From assembly GCA_033439795.1 (NCBI GenBank), contig JAUTDP010000006.1, positions 2,542,001 through 2,606,000 on the forward strand: 64,000 nucleotides of DNA. The letters are read 5' to 3'. The notes beneath the pieces were generated by a model. The model was not told where the DNA came from, made no database searches, and saw nothing but the letters and a program-made list of their open reading frames with translations. Positions 1 to 12,969 of the stretch are shown here, piece after piece. Origin of the DNA: Sordaria brevicollis. Its lineage: Eukaryota; Ascomycota; Sordariomycetes; Sordariales; Sordariaceae. How positions within the stretch are numbered: position 1 is the first letter of the stretch; each line of letters starts with the position of its first letter. A program made the position numbers and the translations under genes.

Positions 1-2280
1 TATTAAATAACCCCCTTAAGGACTTCTAAGAGAATTAATTAATAAATTTACTCCTACTTAAAAAAGATAATAAGAATAAAGCTTTATTTCACTCTTATTC
101 TTCTTCCTATAGTAGTAAAGTTAAGAATTATTGACCCTATTTACGTTTCTTAAGTAAAGATCCTTAGATTGGTTTAGTCTTTCGCTATAAGTTTGTAGTA
201 TAGGCTCTATTTCCTTTATAGTGTAGTTTTTAGTCCAAATCACTATAAGCACCTTTTATACGGGAAGTAATACGTATATTAAAATTATAATAAATACGTA
301 TAGTAAAGTAGGCGAACTCTTAATATAATAATAAATAGGTTTCGGCAAAATAATCGATAATTACTATAAAAAATAAAAAAATAGAGAATTAATAATATTA
401 TTTATAATAATAGAAAATAGTGGTAAATATACGTTATTAATTTAAAAATTCGGTCTTTAAAACTCTCTATTATTTATAAAATCCTTCCTCGGTATTAAAA
501 TAAATTACCGCCTTCTATATTGCGAGAATACTATTTACATTAATTATTTATTTACGATTAAAACCGTTAAGAACTTTACCGGTTTTATCGATAAGTTAAT
601 TATAAGGGTTTTTAATCTTTAATTTAAAGTAGAAATTACGGTCTTCTTAATTTAATATTATAGCATTAACTTAGTACGCAACAAGGTCTTTTTCAGCGGG
701 GTTAATATCTATACAATCTTCTTTGAAGTAATTATTATTATTACTTCGGTTACTAAATATAATACTATTAAAAGTATTAATTTATTTCTTTTTAATATTA
801 AAAATAACGTTTTTTATTATATACTATAAGCAAATTTAATATTAGGTATTAACGAAAATTACTTTATAAGCCTTTTTATACACCTTATTATAATTAATAA
901 TAATAATTAATAATTGGGTAATAATATACTTTATTAAAAGAATATTAATTTATTTAAATACCTAAGTAAAATAAACCTTCTTTTTACCGTTAAATAAATA
1001 ATAACCGATATTAAAAGTCGTATATATAGCCGTAACGCCGTAAATTTAAAAGAGGGGTATATTAAATTTATTAACTTTATATATATAATTTAGATTTATT
1101 ACCTTTAAATTTTCTTTATATTATTCGATATATTAGGGATAAATTTAAAAAATCCGTTTAATTAAATTATCCTCTTCGTCGTTATACCGGTATACTTTTT
1201 TAAAAATACTTTTAATCTTATTTAAATTATTTAAAAAGAATTATATAAATATAAATATACCGATTAATTTCTATTTATTAATTACTAATATATTTAATAC
1301 ATCGCAGTTTATACTAAATATATTAAGGAACTTTTTATAAATAGCGGAAATAATATCGCTCGAAGAAGTCTTTAATTATTTAATATATTTTAAAATATTA
1401 ATTTCGACTTCGTTTATCCGTTAAATACGTCGATTAGTAGTAAAATATTTTATATTATCGGGGTTAAAATCGTAATAATATTCAAGGTTTATAATAATAA
1501 ATTACTAACCGTTGGATTTAATAAAGAAAATTAATTTTCTTTTTTATCGATAATCCTTTTTTATATTTACCACTATAAGTTATTTAATAGGCGCGTCTTT
1601 TGCGCGCTTCGTTCCGGAGTAGGATAGTTTTTTAAAATATTTAATATCGTATTATATAGGCTTACCTTTATAATAATTACTTAGGCGTTTTTTAATAATA
1701 TTAAACCCGATATTTTTAACCGCGTTATTAATTTCGAAGAAAGTAATATTAACGTTATTTTAAATTCGAAAGGAGAATATAACGAAGGTAAGCTCCTCCT
1801 TTTTTCTATTTTCCTTATTTTTTTCTTCGTTAGACGAATTAATCGAAGGGGAATAACGGCGGTATAAAGTAAGGGAGGGCGTAGCGGCGGGTTTAGGAAT
1901 AAAAGCCCTAAAAATTAAAACTTTAAGAGCTAATAGAATTAAGGATAATTTCTCCTCTTTAATAACGAAATCGTCGATATTAATAAAATCGTTACGAAAT
2001 TTAATTTTAAAAGTATATATTTATTCGAGAGAAGGGGTTAGGTTAGCGCGTGCGGGCGTAATAAGAGAGGAAGTAAAGTCGATAATTTTAATTATTTTTA
2101 TACAATCGTACGTACGGTTAATACCCTATTTAATATTAGACGAATTCTTCCTTTAATACTATATTTACTATTGGTAATATAGATTTATTCGTTAACGAAG
2201 GCGGCGACAACGTATTTAATTAGTTTAATTATTAGTAATAATATATAGAAAAGTTATTCGATGTTGCTAGCTAATAGATT
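1..2280. repeat. RIP-degraded AT-rich repeat block (left flank)
   Basis: This stretch is dominated by A and T, with TpA the commonest step and CpA/TpG very scarce, while CpG is still present (for example near 1,590-1,640). That pattern is what RIP leaves in ascomycete repeats. There is no open frame of useful length on either strand. I could not assign it to a transposon class, although the density and style match the right flank, where RT and integrase relics are readable. It ends abruptly at about 2,280, where normal composition begins. Confidence 0.8.
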
Positions 2281-2320
2281 TGGCGGGCGTTAATATGCCT
2301 TGGCGGGCGTAAACATGGTT
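2281..2320 (+). repeat. 20-bp direct duplication at the RIP/gene-island border
   Basis: Two adjacent copies start with TGGCGGGCGT (2,281 and 2,301). The copy facing the AT-rich side reads TTAATATG where the inner copy reads AAACATGG, so the outer copy may have lost a C by RIP. It marks the boundary exactly. It could be a trace of an insertion or simply a small tandem duplication. Confidence 0.45.
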
Positions 2321-5300
2321 GTGCTATTGGTCAGACAAGTCCCCACACAGGAGGTTAAGAAAGGCACACAGTCGCTTTATCCGGCTCGGTTGATCATCTT
2401 TGTGAAAAAAGTCTTGTTGAGATGGCGGCATCAATTCCGCTGCGGTGGTAGATTAAATTGCCAATTGCTACACTGTCCGAATTACAAAGCTTAAATTCCT
2501 GCGAGAAGAACCTAATCAGGGCTCACAAGAAATCGGAATTGCATGGGATGGATGGATCTCGAAAGAAAACAAAACCACAAAAAAAAAAGACGCCAGCCTT
2601 TTCTCAAATTCTTACTGTCAGCAGCCAAGAAACAAGCCTCCGTACCGTTTAATAACGCACGGTAACACTTGAGGATCCCGAACCCACTCGCGTCGTCACC
2701 CTATCAAGCTTCATTCGGGTGTCAAAAAGGGTTCAATTTTAAACTCTGCACCGTAATCCCAGATTTTGAAACACTGACAAGGCCGAACCGATGGATGACA
2801 GGAAAGAGGGGACGAGATCGGGATGGGATGAGGTACCAAAAATCAAAATTCCCACGTGTGAACGAGGAAGGGGATGGATGAAGATGACATGATTAACGGG
2901 GTCCCTCGGCCTCAAAAGTCTCGTATGTCAGTGGGTGTCTCCATTGTGCCGGACCCCTCATCTCATCCCACCACTTTTTCAATAAAAGCTGGTGAAGCTC
3001 GTGAGCATGGCCCTTTTTCATGCTGCTGATGGTTGCTCTCGGTATCGTGCCTCGGGATGTCAAAGTCAAGACGTCCAGAAATACCTGCGACAAAGTACCG
3101 AGAGCTAACTCCAACGCCGGGATCACTTTACGATCCGCGAACGGTTGCTTAAACGCTAGCTGCATAGGTGTCTCCACCCTATACTCCGCCCATTTTAATC
3201 TTCAACCCAGATGCTCCCGTCCTTCTTGTCTTCTCTTTCACCGCCTGTGAGAAAAATGAAGGTGCAAAAAATGCAAAACACTTTTGACGCTCGATGCAAC
3301 TGTTTTGAACGGGGGATGACCTTCAAGCTTTTTTCTTCAGTCTTGACGCTATGCGACAACCCGCGTTTCGGTTACACGATTCGAACATTTCAGCTTTCCC
3401 CAAACCGTTGCCGAGAAAAGAGATGGGCATGGTGGTGAAACCTCACCTTAATCAGCCCAACTCGTGTCTTTTCCTCCATCTGCCTCCCACGCCTCTTTCC
3501 TACTCTCGATACAATCACACAAAGCTCGCTTTCGTCTAGGTAGAGACGGCGCTTTGCCTAGGCAGCTAGAACACACAACAGCCCGGACTATACATGGTGA
3601 TACGGTCCACAAACTCCTACCCACCCATTTCGCGATGCTCCATCAAGTGATTTTCAAAGACTCTACCCTCGGCCTCGACACCCCAGCCTCATTCACCATT
3701 GGTACGATAGGAAGATGCATTTCGAGAATTTGGCGAAAACCCCACGCGGGGACCCCCACTGCCTAGATGCTCGCCACTGATTTCCTCTTCGGCGCCAACC
3801 CTCACTACTATCACAGGCGAAACGAAGGGACTTGACCGCTGAGGGTGAGCTATCACGCTTTTCTCTTGGCCTCAGGGACAACCCGCGGGATGCGAATGTC
3901 AGATGCCAAAAAGGTAAGGGTAGGTAGGTTGTGACATTTTTTTATTTTCATGATGACCCTGCTTATCATCCATCACCATTACCCCCAGCCCCAGGGCCCC
4001 AAAACTCGGACCATATGTTCCAGGCTCTTCAGCACTTGCCCTCGTTGCGGAATGGCTCAGTAGAAAAATTGGGGTCCCATCTATCAAGTCCCGTTTTCCT
4101 GTCAGCATCACGAATATCGAGACATTGAGGCTTTGAAGAAAGAATCCACACGAGACCGGAGGTTCTTCCGTAGTCTTGTTTTCGGTAGTGGACACAAAAG
4201 ATATTGGGGCTCATTTTTTGGCCCGAACCCAAAGGGTGATCTCCTTTCCCACCGATGAACTGATGTTTTTGATGGGGCGCATACAAAAGACACACATCCT
4301 TATTTTATCAACATCTGCCCCCCCCACTCGTCAGACTCCTCTCTTTTTTCGATCCTCCATTATCCACCAGAAGACAAATGAATGCTTGCTTACTTGTCGC
4401 CCTTGCTCTTCCCCCTATTCCCGAGTCTCGTCCGAAAGAAAGACAATCTGTCCCAACAGTCTGGCACCCCCTAGGAACAGCCGTTGCTTCCAGCTCCGTG
4501 GATTAAATCGAAGATGCTAGACCCCGTACGGTGGAGTTTTAGTATTGACAATGTCAATCCGGGAGCCTGAGCGGAGCTCAAACACGAGATATATGAGATT
4601 CGGTATACTCAAAACAGCAATGAGCTTCAAGATGATGATGGGATTTTGAAATGTGTGTGCCACTTATTGCGGCGCAGATCCGGCCAGATTGTCCACTCGA
4701 CGAGATCACATCCCTCCTTGGATCATAAAAGTCCCTATCCGAGAATCCGACGACAGAGATTCCGTCAAACGGCCGTTATAACAAAAGCTGCTCTGTCCCG
4801 TCAATCCGGTTGGTATACACCCAACCATTCTGTCAAGATGCAAGCAAGGTTCGGGCGAATTACTTCCGCCTTGCCGGACCAACGTTGGTGATTGTCGTAG
4901 AGGCATCTAACCTCGTCTGTCAGTCAACTCTCAAAGAGTATCTCCCGGGCATTTACCCACGAATCACAATCGCACATGCACTACTCTATTCTTAATCAGT
5001 GTCATCGTCGTCAACTACACCCCTGTGTGACACAAAAAGAAGAACACCCCGACATCTCGCTACCCCAAGTACCTTCTCTCTTGGGCGATATTTTCCGTCC
5101 CGTGTGCCCGCCTCGGAACCAAAGTAGTTCGAGTGAACCGACATACATATACCATTACCGTCGCCCCGGTACGGGAACTCACTGTCTCTCTGTAAACCCG
5201 TACCAGATACTGGCTTGAATGAACTCCCATAAACACAAATGACAGAGTAACATCTGCTGCCGCCGACAGCGACAGACGGTATGCACAAGAGAATTCAGGT

Positions 5301-6498
5301 GTGCATCTTATATTAAGTGTCACATCCCACGCATATCCATACGTACGTATGCACATATGACACGTACTCTAGCGAGTCAGAACGCGCTGTCGGTATATGA
5401 GGTTACTAGGTAAGTACAGTAACGGTTTAAAGTGGTGGCGCGCCCACCCGACATGGCGGGGGAGTAGGTATCACAATCACATGCGCTTGTACGAAGGGTT
5501 GTTGGTGACGGGTAGTAACGGGGAGTGAACGGGAAGTGGAGGCAGGAGAGACAAGGGGGTGAAACTGTGTTGGTGAGCTTAATGGGCTTGCGAGGATGAA
5601 AGTGACATGAGGAGCTGAGTTTGATATCGAAGCATCCATCTGTATGTGAAATCACCTCTTTTGTGTTGGTTGTCATGGGGTGAAAAGAGACTGAATGGAG
5701 CCTCAGTAAACGTCTTTGCCAAGAGGAGAGTTCGTACAAGAAATATCAGGATTTGGCGGACATCAAAATCCTTCATAAGGCATATTTTGTAACGGCTTAG
5801 AAACTGGTGAACGTCCAAACCACGGCGTTGTTGGTCGAATATTTTTTTATCTGGCATCCCTTCTTTATCTTCGCCTTCAACAACAACCCTCAGTATGTCC
5901 AAAAGCCAGCAACTTCATCTGGAGACCATTCATTACGATGGAGGTTTCGTCCGAACCAATTCATCCCCAAAACATACCTCTCCCAGTCATAGGAGGGTGC
6001 GATGCGGGAACGAGCCCAGGTCGCTCTTTTTACGAAGAGGTTGAAGCCGCACTTTTGAAGTCGAACTGATGACTCCTTTCAGGACATGGATTCTTTTCGA
6101 GAAAAATGACCCTTTGTTGAAAAGTGTTGAAGTTGTTCAGACGGAAAGGAGCACCTTGATGGCCAACTAACAAATGGGGTAAACAGCGGGGTAAGGCCGA
6201 TCGACTCCGTCATCGCAGCGTGGGGTAAGACATGCAGCCCCCGTTGGCGCGATCGGGGTCAATGTCATCATAGTGGGAAGGAAGCCACGACTTTTTGTCT
6301 GTCATACATCAACTTTGTTCTTTCCTTCAACAACTGAAGAAAACTCTTCGTATCACCATCGCGACTGCCTCATTGCGATTTTAGAATTAGGCAGCATCAT
6401 TGACTACGCAGACGCCCAGCTTACAACGGCCAGACTTCCGACGGGCAACCTCACCTCAACACCGAGTCGGCTTTCATCACGGACGTCGTGTTCGATGA
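2321..6498. other. Intergenic stretch without a convincing gene
   Basis: About 4.2 kb of normal base composition. Open frames reach only 60-120 codons, overlap on both strands, often begin with non-ATG codons and show no recognisable domain. A perfect 14-bp palindrome, CATACGTACGTATG, lies at 5,338-5,351. I see no tRNA or rRNA. The last few hundred bases presumably hold the promoter and leader of the gene starting at 6,499. A non-coding transcript cannot be excluded. Confidence 0.6.
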
Positions 6499-7716
6499 AT
6501 GGCTAGATTGACTGCGAACATCTTGAACAAGGTCAACATAAACAGTTGTCAAAGGTCGTCGAACTACTCCGAGAGGCTTTCACATCTTCTTATCCGCTCT
6601 TTGTCGACCCAAACGAGCCTTCTACCAACATCCATCGGCCTCACAAGAACTACGAGAGTTCCAGCACCGAACTTCCACAAACGACTCAACAACCACTTCC
6701 TCAAAACCGCCTCAACCACTTCCATCACCTCAGTCTCATCAACAGTAACCGCCAAAATGTCCACCTCAACCTCACAAGCAACCGGTGCCAACCCTCACAA
6801 CCGGCAACCCGACCCCGCCACCTCCCCTTCCTGGCTCACCCCCTTCCTTACCCACCTCACCTCCCTCCCGCCCTTTTCCCGCTCCTTCACCCTCTCCACC
6901 TTGCATCCCCTCCCCCCAACATTCTCCTCCACTTCCACACCTACCCCCTTCTCCTCCACCGTCCCCGTCGTCCCCCGCGCCCGCACATGCATCTACCGCG
7001 GTCTCTGGGCTCAACTCCCGCCCAACGACAAAAACCCCGCCTCACTAAACCCTCCCGTCTTCGAATCTGATCTTATAACATTCACCACGGATGCGCGAAT
7101 GGAAAAGGCGGCGGAGATAGTCGATACCGCTTCCGGCAAACAGATCGAACAAGGCGGAGGGATGACCGGGGGAGGAGGGCCGGTGGAGGCGGTTTTCTGG
7201 ATTGAGAGTGCCAAGGACTCAGAAACAGGGGAGGAAAGAAAGGTGATGACGCAGTGGCGGATTAGGGGGTCGGCGTGGTTATTGGGGCCCGATGTTGATG
7301 GCCCTGAAGCGGAAAAGGTTAGGGAGGTGTTGAAGCAACGGATGAGAAGGGCGCCCGGCAAGAGGAAGGAGGATGAGGAAGGGTGGAGCTGGAGTAGGGA
7401 GGTTACGGCGCATTTTGGGAATTTGAGTCCGGTGATGAGGGGCACGTTTAGGGGGCCGCCGCCGGGACAGCCGGTTGCGTTCCCTCCTGGCAAAGGAGAG
7501 GAGCTGGGGCAGGAAGTGGAGGATTTGGAGGATGAGGTTGCGAGAAGGAATTTTAGGGTGGTGGTGATTGTGCCGACGGAGGTTGATCAGGTGGATTTGT
7601 CGGATGCGAGGAGGCCGAGACGGTGGTTGTATTTGTGGAGGGGAAGGAGTTATCAGGCGAGGGAGGCTGGTGGGGAGGTGGAGGGGGAGTGGGAGAAGGT
7701 TGAGGTTTGGCCTTAG
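6499..7716 (+). CDS. Pyridoxamine 5'-phosphate oxidase-like FMN-binding protein (Alr4036 family)
   Basis: Single-exon gene of 405 residues from the first ATG. The core matches the Alr4036-type PNPOx-like flavin-binding family: a start SPSWLTPFLTHL, then PRARTCIYRGLW (about residues 158-169), ESDLITFTTDARMEK, VEAVFWIE, TQWRIRGSAWLLG, and a C-terminal NFRVVVIVPTEVDQVDL followed by WLYLWRG. These proteins bind FMN on a split-barrel fold; the substrate is unknown for most fungal members, so a vitamin B6 role is not established. An internal ATG at 6,757 (residue 87, context CCAAAATG) would give a 319-residue protein starting just before the domain. The 86 residues ahead of it are rich in Arg, Ser, Thr and Leu and poor in acidic residues, like a mitochondrial presequence, so two start sites giving two locations are possible. 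It is convergent with the regulator gene downstream. Confidence 0.8.
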   Translation: MARLTANILNKVNINSCQRSSNYSERLSHLLIRSLSTQTSLLPTSIGLTRTTRVPAPNFHKRLNNHFLKTASTTSITSVSSTVTAKMSTSTSQATGANPHNRQPDPATSPSWLTPFLTHLTSLPPFSRSFTLSTLHPLPPTFSSTSTPTPFSSTVPVVPRARTCIYRGLWAQLPPNDKNPASLNPPVFESDLITFTTDARMEKAAEIVDTASGKQIEQGGGMTGGGGPVEAVFWIESAKDSETGEERKVMTQWRIRGSAWLLGPDVDGPEAEKVREVLKQRMRRAPGKRKEDEEGWSWSREVTAHFGNLSPVMRGTFRGPPPGQPVAFPPGKGEELGQEVEDLEDEVARRNFRVVVIVPTEVDQVDLSDARRPRRWLYLWRGRSYQAREAGGEVEGEWEKVEVWP

Positions 7717-8551
7717 GTCTTTGTTGAGGAGGTTATGAGGTTGGTAACCCGAGTTAAAATCCACCTGGTTTTGTTTTACTGCAAGAGAGTTATACTCACA
7801 TTAAGGCTAAGTCTCAGAAGTCCATGTATTGGAGGCTGAACGAACGGCGACAGGAAAAAGGTGGTTTAAGTCCTAGGTCATGGAAGGAGGGAAATCAGAA
7901 GGCAGGGCCAGGCTAAATATCCTGGAAGGGCATGCCGGTGAATGGCAAGGCCAGTGAATGGCAGGACCTTCGAACACTATGCATAAAATCACAAACGCGA
8001 CAGTCCAGATCTTGGTTCCATGCAAAGGGCTGTCGCTGGTTTTGTGTTCTTTCTGATCTAGCGAACCGCCAGACCAGTAGTCGATTTGGTGACGATACGG
8101 CTGAGTCACCTGATGGTATATGTGTGTGTTCTATCTTCTCTGTTTTGGTGCTTGGTGTTGATAGTCCTAGACGTTTACTGACGGCTATATCGTCGAGAAG
8201 GGAAGATTTGTTGGTTAGGACGTGAGACAAGATGCCAGTCCGTCGTCCACTCTTGCCCAAGTCAAGACTGTAGAATTGCTTTTGGGGGTATAGACTAACT
8301 TCCATTATCGTCTCACTGATCCATTATCCCCATCAATCCCCTCAAATACCACTCAAAACATTTAACAACCGAGGCTTGATGGGTTCCTCGTAAATACTAG
8401 CCCATACATCGCTATGTTTAAAGCCGAGTCATACATACGCCCGCTAATATCATCATATATCGCTCGCTGCGCTCCAAACTCCCAAGCAAACCCCACCCAT
8501 GACCCACCTTCTCTCTCAACTCCCACCTCAACCCCCAACCTCGCTCAGACT
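7717..8551. other. Convergent intergenic region
   Basis: 835 bp between two genes whose 3' ends face each other. It should hold both 3' untranslated regions. Short frames on both strands (up to 130 codons) have no recognisable features and are judged non-coding. Confidence 0.55.
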
Positions 8552-11449
8552 TCAAAGAAACTCACTCAAAACCTGCACCCTCGTCCTCGCCGTCTCCGAA
8601 CCCTGTTCCCCCTCACTCATCGCCCGCATAATATTAATCATCTGGTGAATATCCCCCCTGGCCCTAACAAACAACGGATCCTTCCCCAGTACATCCTCTC
8701 CCCTTTCCCCTGTTCCCCCTCCTCTCCCATTTCCCTCAGCCTCCGCCTGCTTCTGCACTTCGCGCAAAACATTCCCAATACACAACGCCTCCAGAAATGC
8801 CCTATGGTTAAAAACCCACCACACCCTCGCCTCCGTCTCAAAAAGACTAAACAGCACGAAAAAAGCCGTTATCGCGTCGTGAGCCGCTTCGAGCGTGCCG
8901 CGCACGTTGACGGGTACGTCTGCCGACTCGCTGGCGTGCACGAGCATGAGGTTGTGGAAGTAGTTTGAGCTCAAAAATAGAGTTTGGCGGACGATGCGCT
9001 TGTTGCGTTCCGCCATGGAGGTGAGCATGGCGATGTCCCATGAGCGGAAGATGTCTGGGAAGGAGCGGTAGACGGCGCGGAAGTCGGCTACGAGTTTGGA
9101 TTTGTGTCGGACTGTGGTGCAGATGGGGACGTCGAGGGAGCGGGGGGAGCAGATGGTTTCTTGGACGAGGTTGGCTAGGGTCCAGGAACCGCGGAGGTAC
9201 GCAATGTCGGTTGGGTCGTCGGAGGCGTCGATGGAGATGGGGGAGGAGGAGGGGTCGTTGGGGTTGGAGGTGTTGGGGACGAGGTCTTCGACTTTGACGT
9301 CGGTGTGGGTTGCTGAGGGGGGTAAGGACAAAAGGACGGTGAGGAAGGTGTCTTGGAGGAGGACGGCTTGCCAGACTTTGCGACGTTGTTGTTTGATGAA
9401 GAGGGGGGCGGTGGGGACGACTTTTAGGGTTGTTAGCATGATGACAATAAGGGAGAGGAAAGAAAAGGGGAGAAAAACACACCAATATTAGGATCCCGAT
9501 GCAACCCCATAGCATAAGCCTGCCTCATCAATATGCCCCCAAACGCCCACCCATCACTCGCATGGTTATCGTTAATCAAAAAGTACGTCATCAGCACCAT
9601 GGCCTGGATACTCGTGATGCTCGCCATGCTCATGTAGCTTCCCACCCTTAGTGCCTGGTTCGCCGCGCTCGCATAAAACTCGGCCGTCTGCTTCTTCTCG
9701 CCCGCACTCAACTTGCTTTCCACAAACTGCGTGCCCAAAGCCAACATGACGAACACTAAAGCGATAAATGCCGAGTCGCACTTGTGTTTCTCTTCGAGCG
9801 ACATGGTCCAAAAGTGCTCGTAGTCTGCAAAGAAAGTCTGTCGGTGGATCATCGGATAGACGGGGTCGACGCATTCAAAGTATCGATCCAGCACTAGGTC
9901 GACCTGCATCTTTGCGGGTAAGACGTCGATGACTTCGGGAAGCCCGCCGTTGCAGGTCCAGTAGTTGGCAAAGGGGTGTTCGGACCCGATGCCGAAGACG
10001 TTGGATGACCCGGGAGCGGAAAAGGGGACGTTGGATAAGAGGCCGGTGGAGGTGGCGATGGACCCTAGAGGTATTCGGCCGTTACTGAAGCCGCGGTCGG
10101 CGGCGTTGGGGAGGACGATGGGGTGGGCGCTGCCATTGTTGACGGTGGTGGTTGAGGAGGAGGAGGCGGTGTTGTGGTCGTTTGTCTTTTTTCGGGGCGG
10201 TTTGGTCATGCGTCGGCCGTTGGCGGCGGAGCGGGAGGTTTCTCTGTGGTGTGTGAGTGTGGGTGTCCTGGGAAAGGGAGAAAGAGACTCACTCTAGGAG
10301 GTTCGCGACATGGGCATATTTGCATTCCGTTTGGCGTTTGATGCCTGTCTCTTCGTAAGTAACACCTCGAGAGCCAACCAAGGTATGGGAAACTTACATG
10401 CTAAACAATGAGGTCGACCACGATCACACTAACACAAATGTTAGTAAGTCGTCAAATTAAAGCCCAGATTCATGTTCGGATGAGGAGACAGAAGCAAACA
10501 TCAGATGAATTTTTAACCCCGAGACATCAAAACTGACCTTCGTCTTCCTCTCCACACACTCAAAACACGACAAAGTCGGTTTATTCCGTTTCTGCTTCTT
10601 CCTCTGCGGCCCTGCTCCACCACCTCCTCCTGTCGTCGTCGACGTCGGTGAAGCAGCACTGCTATTATCTCCTTCGACACTCTCGCTGGGACCGCTGACA
10701 CTCCACCTGGGAGTTGTAGTGTTACCTCCAAGGCCACCGGTTGAGGGTTGTGCGTTGTGGACGTGATGGCCGTTAGAGTTGTTGTAGTCCCCATTATTTA
10801 CGCCTTGCGTATCATCGGTGGGTTCGCGCTTAACGCCGGCAGCAATATTGCTGTTGAAGCCCGCCGCCGTCGCTGCTCGCGTGGATCGAGTTCCATAGGG
10901 ACCTGGGGTTGTGGTTGAAGATGCTGGTACTACACCCGGCCCCGGTCCGGCAGCAGCGGCTGTAACACTGCTCGTGTTGGACAAAGAGCGGGAATGGGAG
11001 TGAGAGTGAGAGTGACTGTGGTGACCACCGGCATGGTGATAGTGAGAAGGGTACGCCGACGACGATGACGCATCGGCCGGACTCGGTGAGGCGGCGTACA
11101 CGGTCGAAGAAGTGACCGAGTTCGGGGTGTGGACCCCCATCGGCGGACCTCCCGCTCCGGGATGAGTGGAGAGATGGGCCAGGCTGACGGGTCCGGGCCG
11201 GGTGGATGCCGATGATCTGGTGGAGGGATCCACCAACGGAGCCGGGACAATTCTTGGCTGTGCGGAGGTAGCGGATACCGAAGTGGATGCGGCGGATCCG
11301 GACCCAGCGGTGACGGGCTCCGCTCCTACTACTGCCGAGAGATGCGGATGCGGATCCATAACTGACTGGCTGCTGCCGAGGTGCCGCTGATTTCCACTTT
11401 GACCGATAATGACAGGATGCGGGTGCTGCTGCTGCCCAGACATCCACAT
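8552..11449 (-). CDS. Zn(2)-Cys(6) fungal-specific transcription factor
   Basis: Five exons read on the minus strand: 11,449-10,538; 10,428-10,398; 10,344-10,293; 10,243-9,483; 9,420-8,552. They join in frame to 874 residues. The binuclear zinc cluster has the canonical spacing C-x2-C-x6-C-x6-C-x2-C-x6-C (Cys 295, 298, 305, 312, 315, 322), with basic residues RKTK. One intron falls just before Cys305 and the next splits the Cys315 codon, so the spliced cluster confirms the model. A fungal-specific transcription factor domain follows (VLDRYFECVDPVYPMIHRQTF ... ASDGWAFGGILMRQAYAMGL), typical of nuclear sequence-specific regulators. The first 290 residues are low-complexity, rich in Ser, Thr, Gly and His, including a His-Ser run. 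The chosen ATG is the first in this frame; a second ATG two codons downstream (11,443) is equally possible, and an upstream exon cannot be ruled out. The target pathway is unknown. Confidence 0.85.
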
Positions 11450-12969
11450 GTGCCGAGCTGCGTTAAGCAACTCAAACAGTTCCGCGCAGCTGGGGTGGCC
11501 CCGGGAGCACCGCCGAGCGGAGGAGGAGGGTGGAAATGCCCGACTGGTCTCTGGTGTCTGTGTGTGTCAATTGAGGAACGTGGTGCAAATCACCAAGGCC
11601 TCTGCACTTGTCTTTTCTGTGTGCTTGCCACCTTTTTTCCTGCAGCTTTTTCTGTCTTTTCCCGTCGTGAACGGCACGCTGTGTGTTGTGGTAGGCTCGT
11701 CGGGAATAACGCACAAACTTTTTAGAGTTGAGGATGACGGGAAGAGTAGCCGCGATTATGCAGTTCAAACAGATCGATGCTGCAAAGTCGTTCGGCGGGA
11801 ATGTTTGTTGCAGATGGATGGGAATAAGAAGTTGAGTGTTGCCAGGAGACTGGTTCGACCGCCCGCCGTTGGAATGGTGAGTGTTCAGGCGGAATTGAAA
11901 GCGGATGCCAAGAATGAGAAAGAGTGAGTCGCCGTTAGACGTCACTGGGGAACAGAACCCAAACAGTCGGTATACGGAAACCGAAAATGGGTGACAAGCG
12001 ATTGGAGGGGACTTGTGTGTGTGACGATTGATTGAGTTGAAGAGATGGAAATAATTGAAGGAAATAAAGACGGGAATGAAAAGAAAAGCAGAAGGGAATG
12101 GAAAATTGTCGGAAGACGGAGAATATTGACACGAATTGACGGATTCGGGAACAACAGCCAGCAAAAAAATAGCCAAGCCAAGCAATAGTGTGGGTGATAG
12201 TGTTTGGTAAGTGGATGAAAATCAAGCCGGAACTAAAATCTTTCCCAATTCCCTACCTTTCTTTCTTGCTCATACTCTCTCTCTCTCTCTTTTCACTAGT
12301 TCAAAAGCTTGTTCACAGCCTCACTGTGGTTCAAAAGTGGAGGGGGGGGGGATCCGGGTCCAGATCACAGTCGAAATGAGGGGGAAGGGGAGCATACCCG
12401 ACTGGCAACTAACGGTAATTCGGAACACAAGGGGAACACTGGAATGTGTGTGTGTGAAGGCGGTGGCTGACAAAGACAATTCAACAACCGAATGGACGCA
12501 TCCGAATGGCGGCGACTGGGGGCCATTTTCTTCACGATCGGTAGCTGTTCTGCTGGCTGTTGAGCTGTTATAGCTGGCAGCCGATGCTATCGATATAAGT
12601 CGCCCCCGGACCATTCTCGGTAAGCTTCCTTTTATCGTTTCCACTGTGGTTATTCACTGTGGTTATCGACGCCTCTTCATCATTGTTCGGTGCAGTGTCG
12701 TCAAAACTAATTTTCTCATCACAGTTTTGAAGGACGAATCGCAACAATTCCTTTCTTTCTGGGGACGGTTTGGTAAATAAGCTCAACACCTTCTAGAATT
12801 AGTAAGCCGACTAGCATTGACCACGCTCTGTAAGTGAGGGTTTTGTTCCCTTGACTCACATATTCTAGTTGATCATTTCGGCACTTGTTTTCCCTCCTCA
12901 AGATCCAGCGCTCTAGCGGCGTTAGGTAAATGCACCCCTTCGGAGAAAAAAACTTGCCTTTACGTACTT
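11450..12969. other. Upstream region of the zinc-cluster gene
   Basis: This should hold the promoter and leader of the minus-strand regulator. It contains a CT microsatellite (about 12,272-12,290) and a run of G (about 12,342-12,350). Long overlapping frames on both strands near 11,470-12,225 are low-complexity, several begin with non-ATG codons, and none has a recognisable domain. I do not call a gene here, though a short upstream exon or upstream ORFs in the leader are possible. Confidence 0.5.

Noticed and set aside
2893..3177. 94-codon minus-strand frame
   Set aside because: It begins with GTG, not ATG, has no domain and overlaps other frames.
8414..8968. 184-codon plus-strand frame
   Set aside because: It lies opposite the last exon of the zinc-cluster gene and is its antisense shadow, with low-complexity Pro/Arg/Leu content.
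11472..12225. Long minus-strand frames upstream of the zinc-cluster gene
   Set aside because: Phe/Ser/Ile-rich text without domain; two frames overlap the same DNA. More likely leader or promoter, though a spliced upstream exon cannot be excluded.
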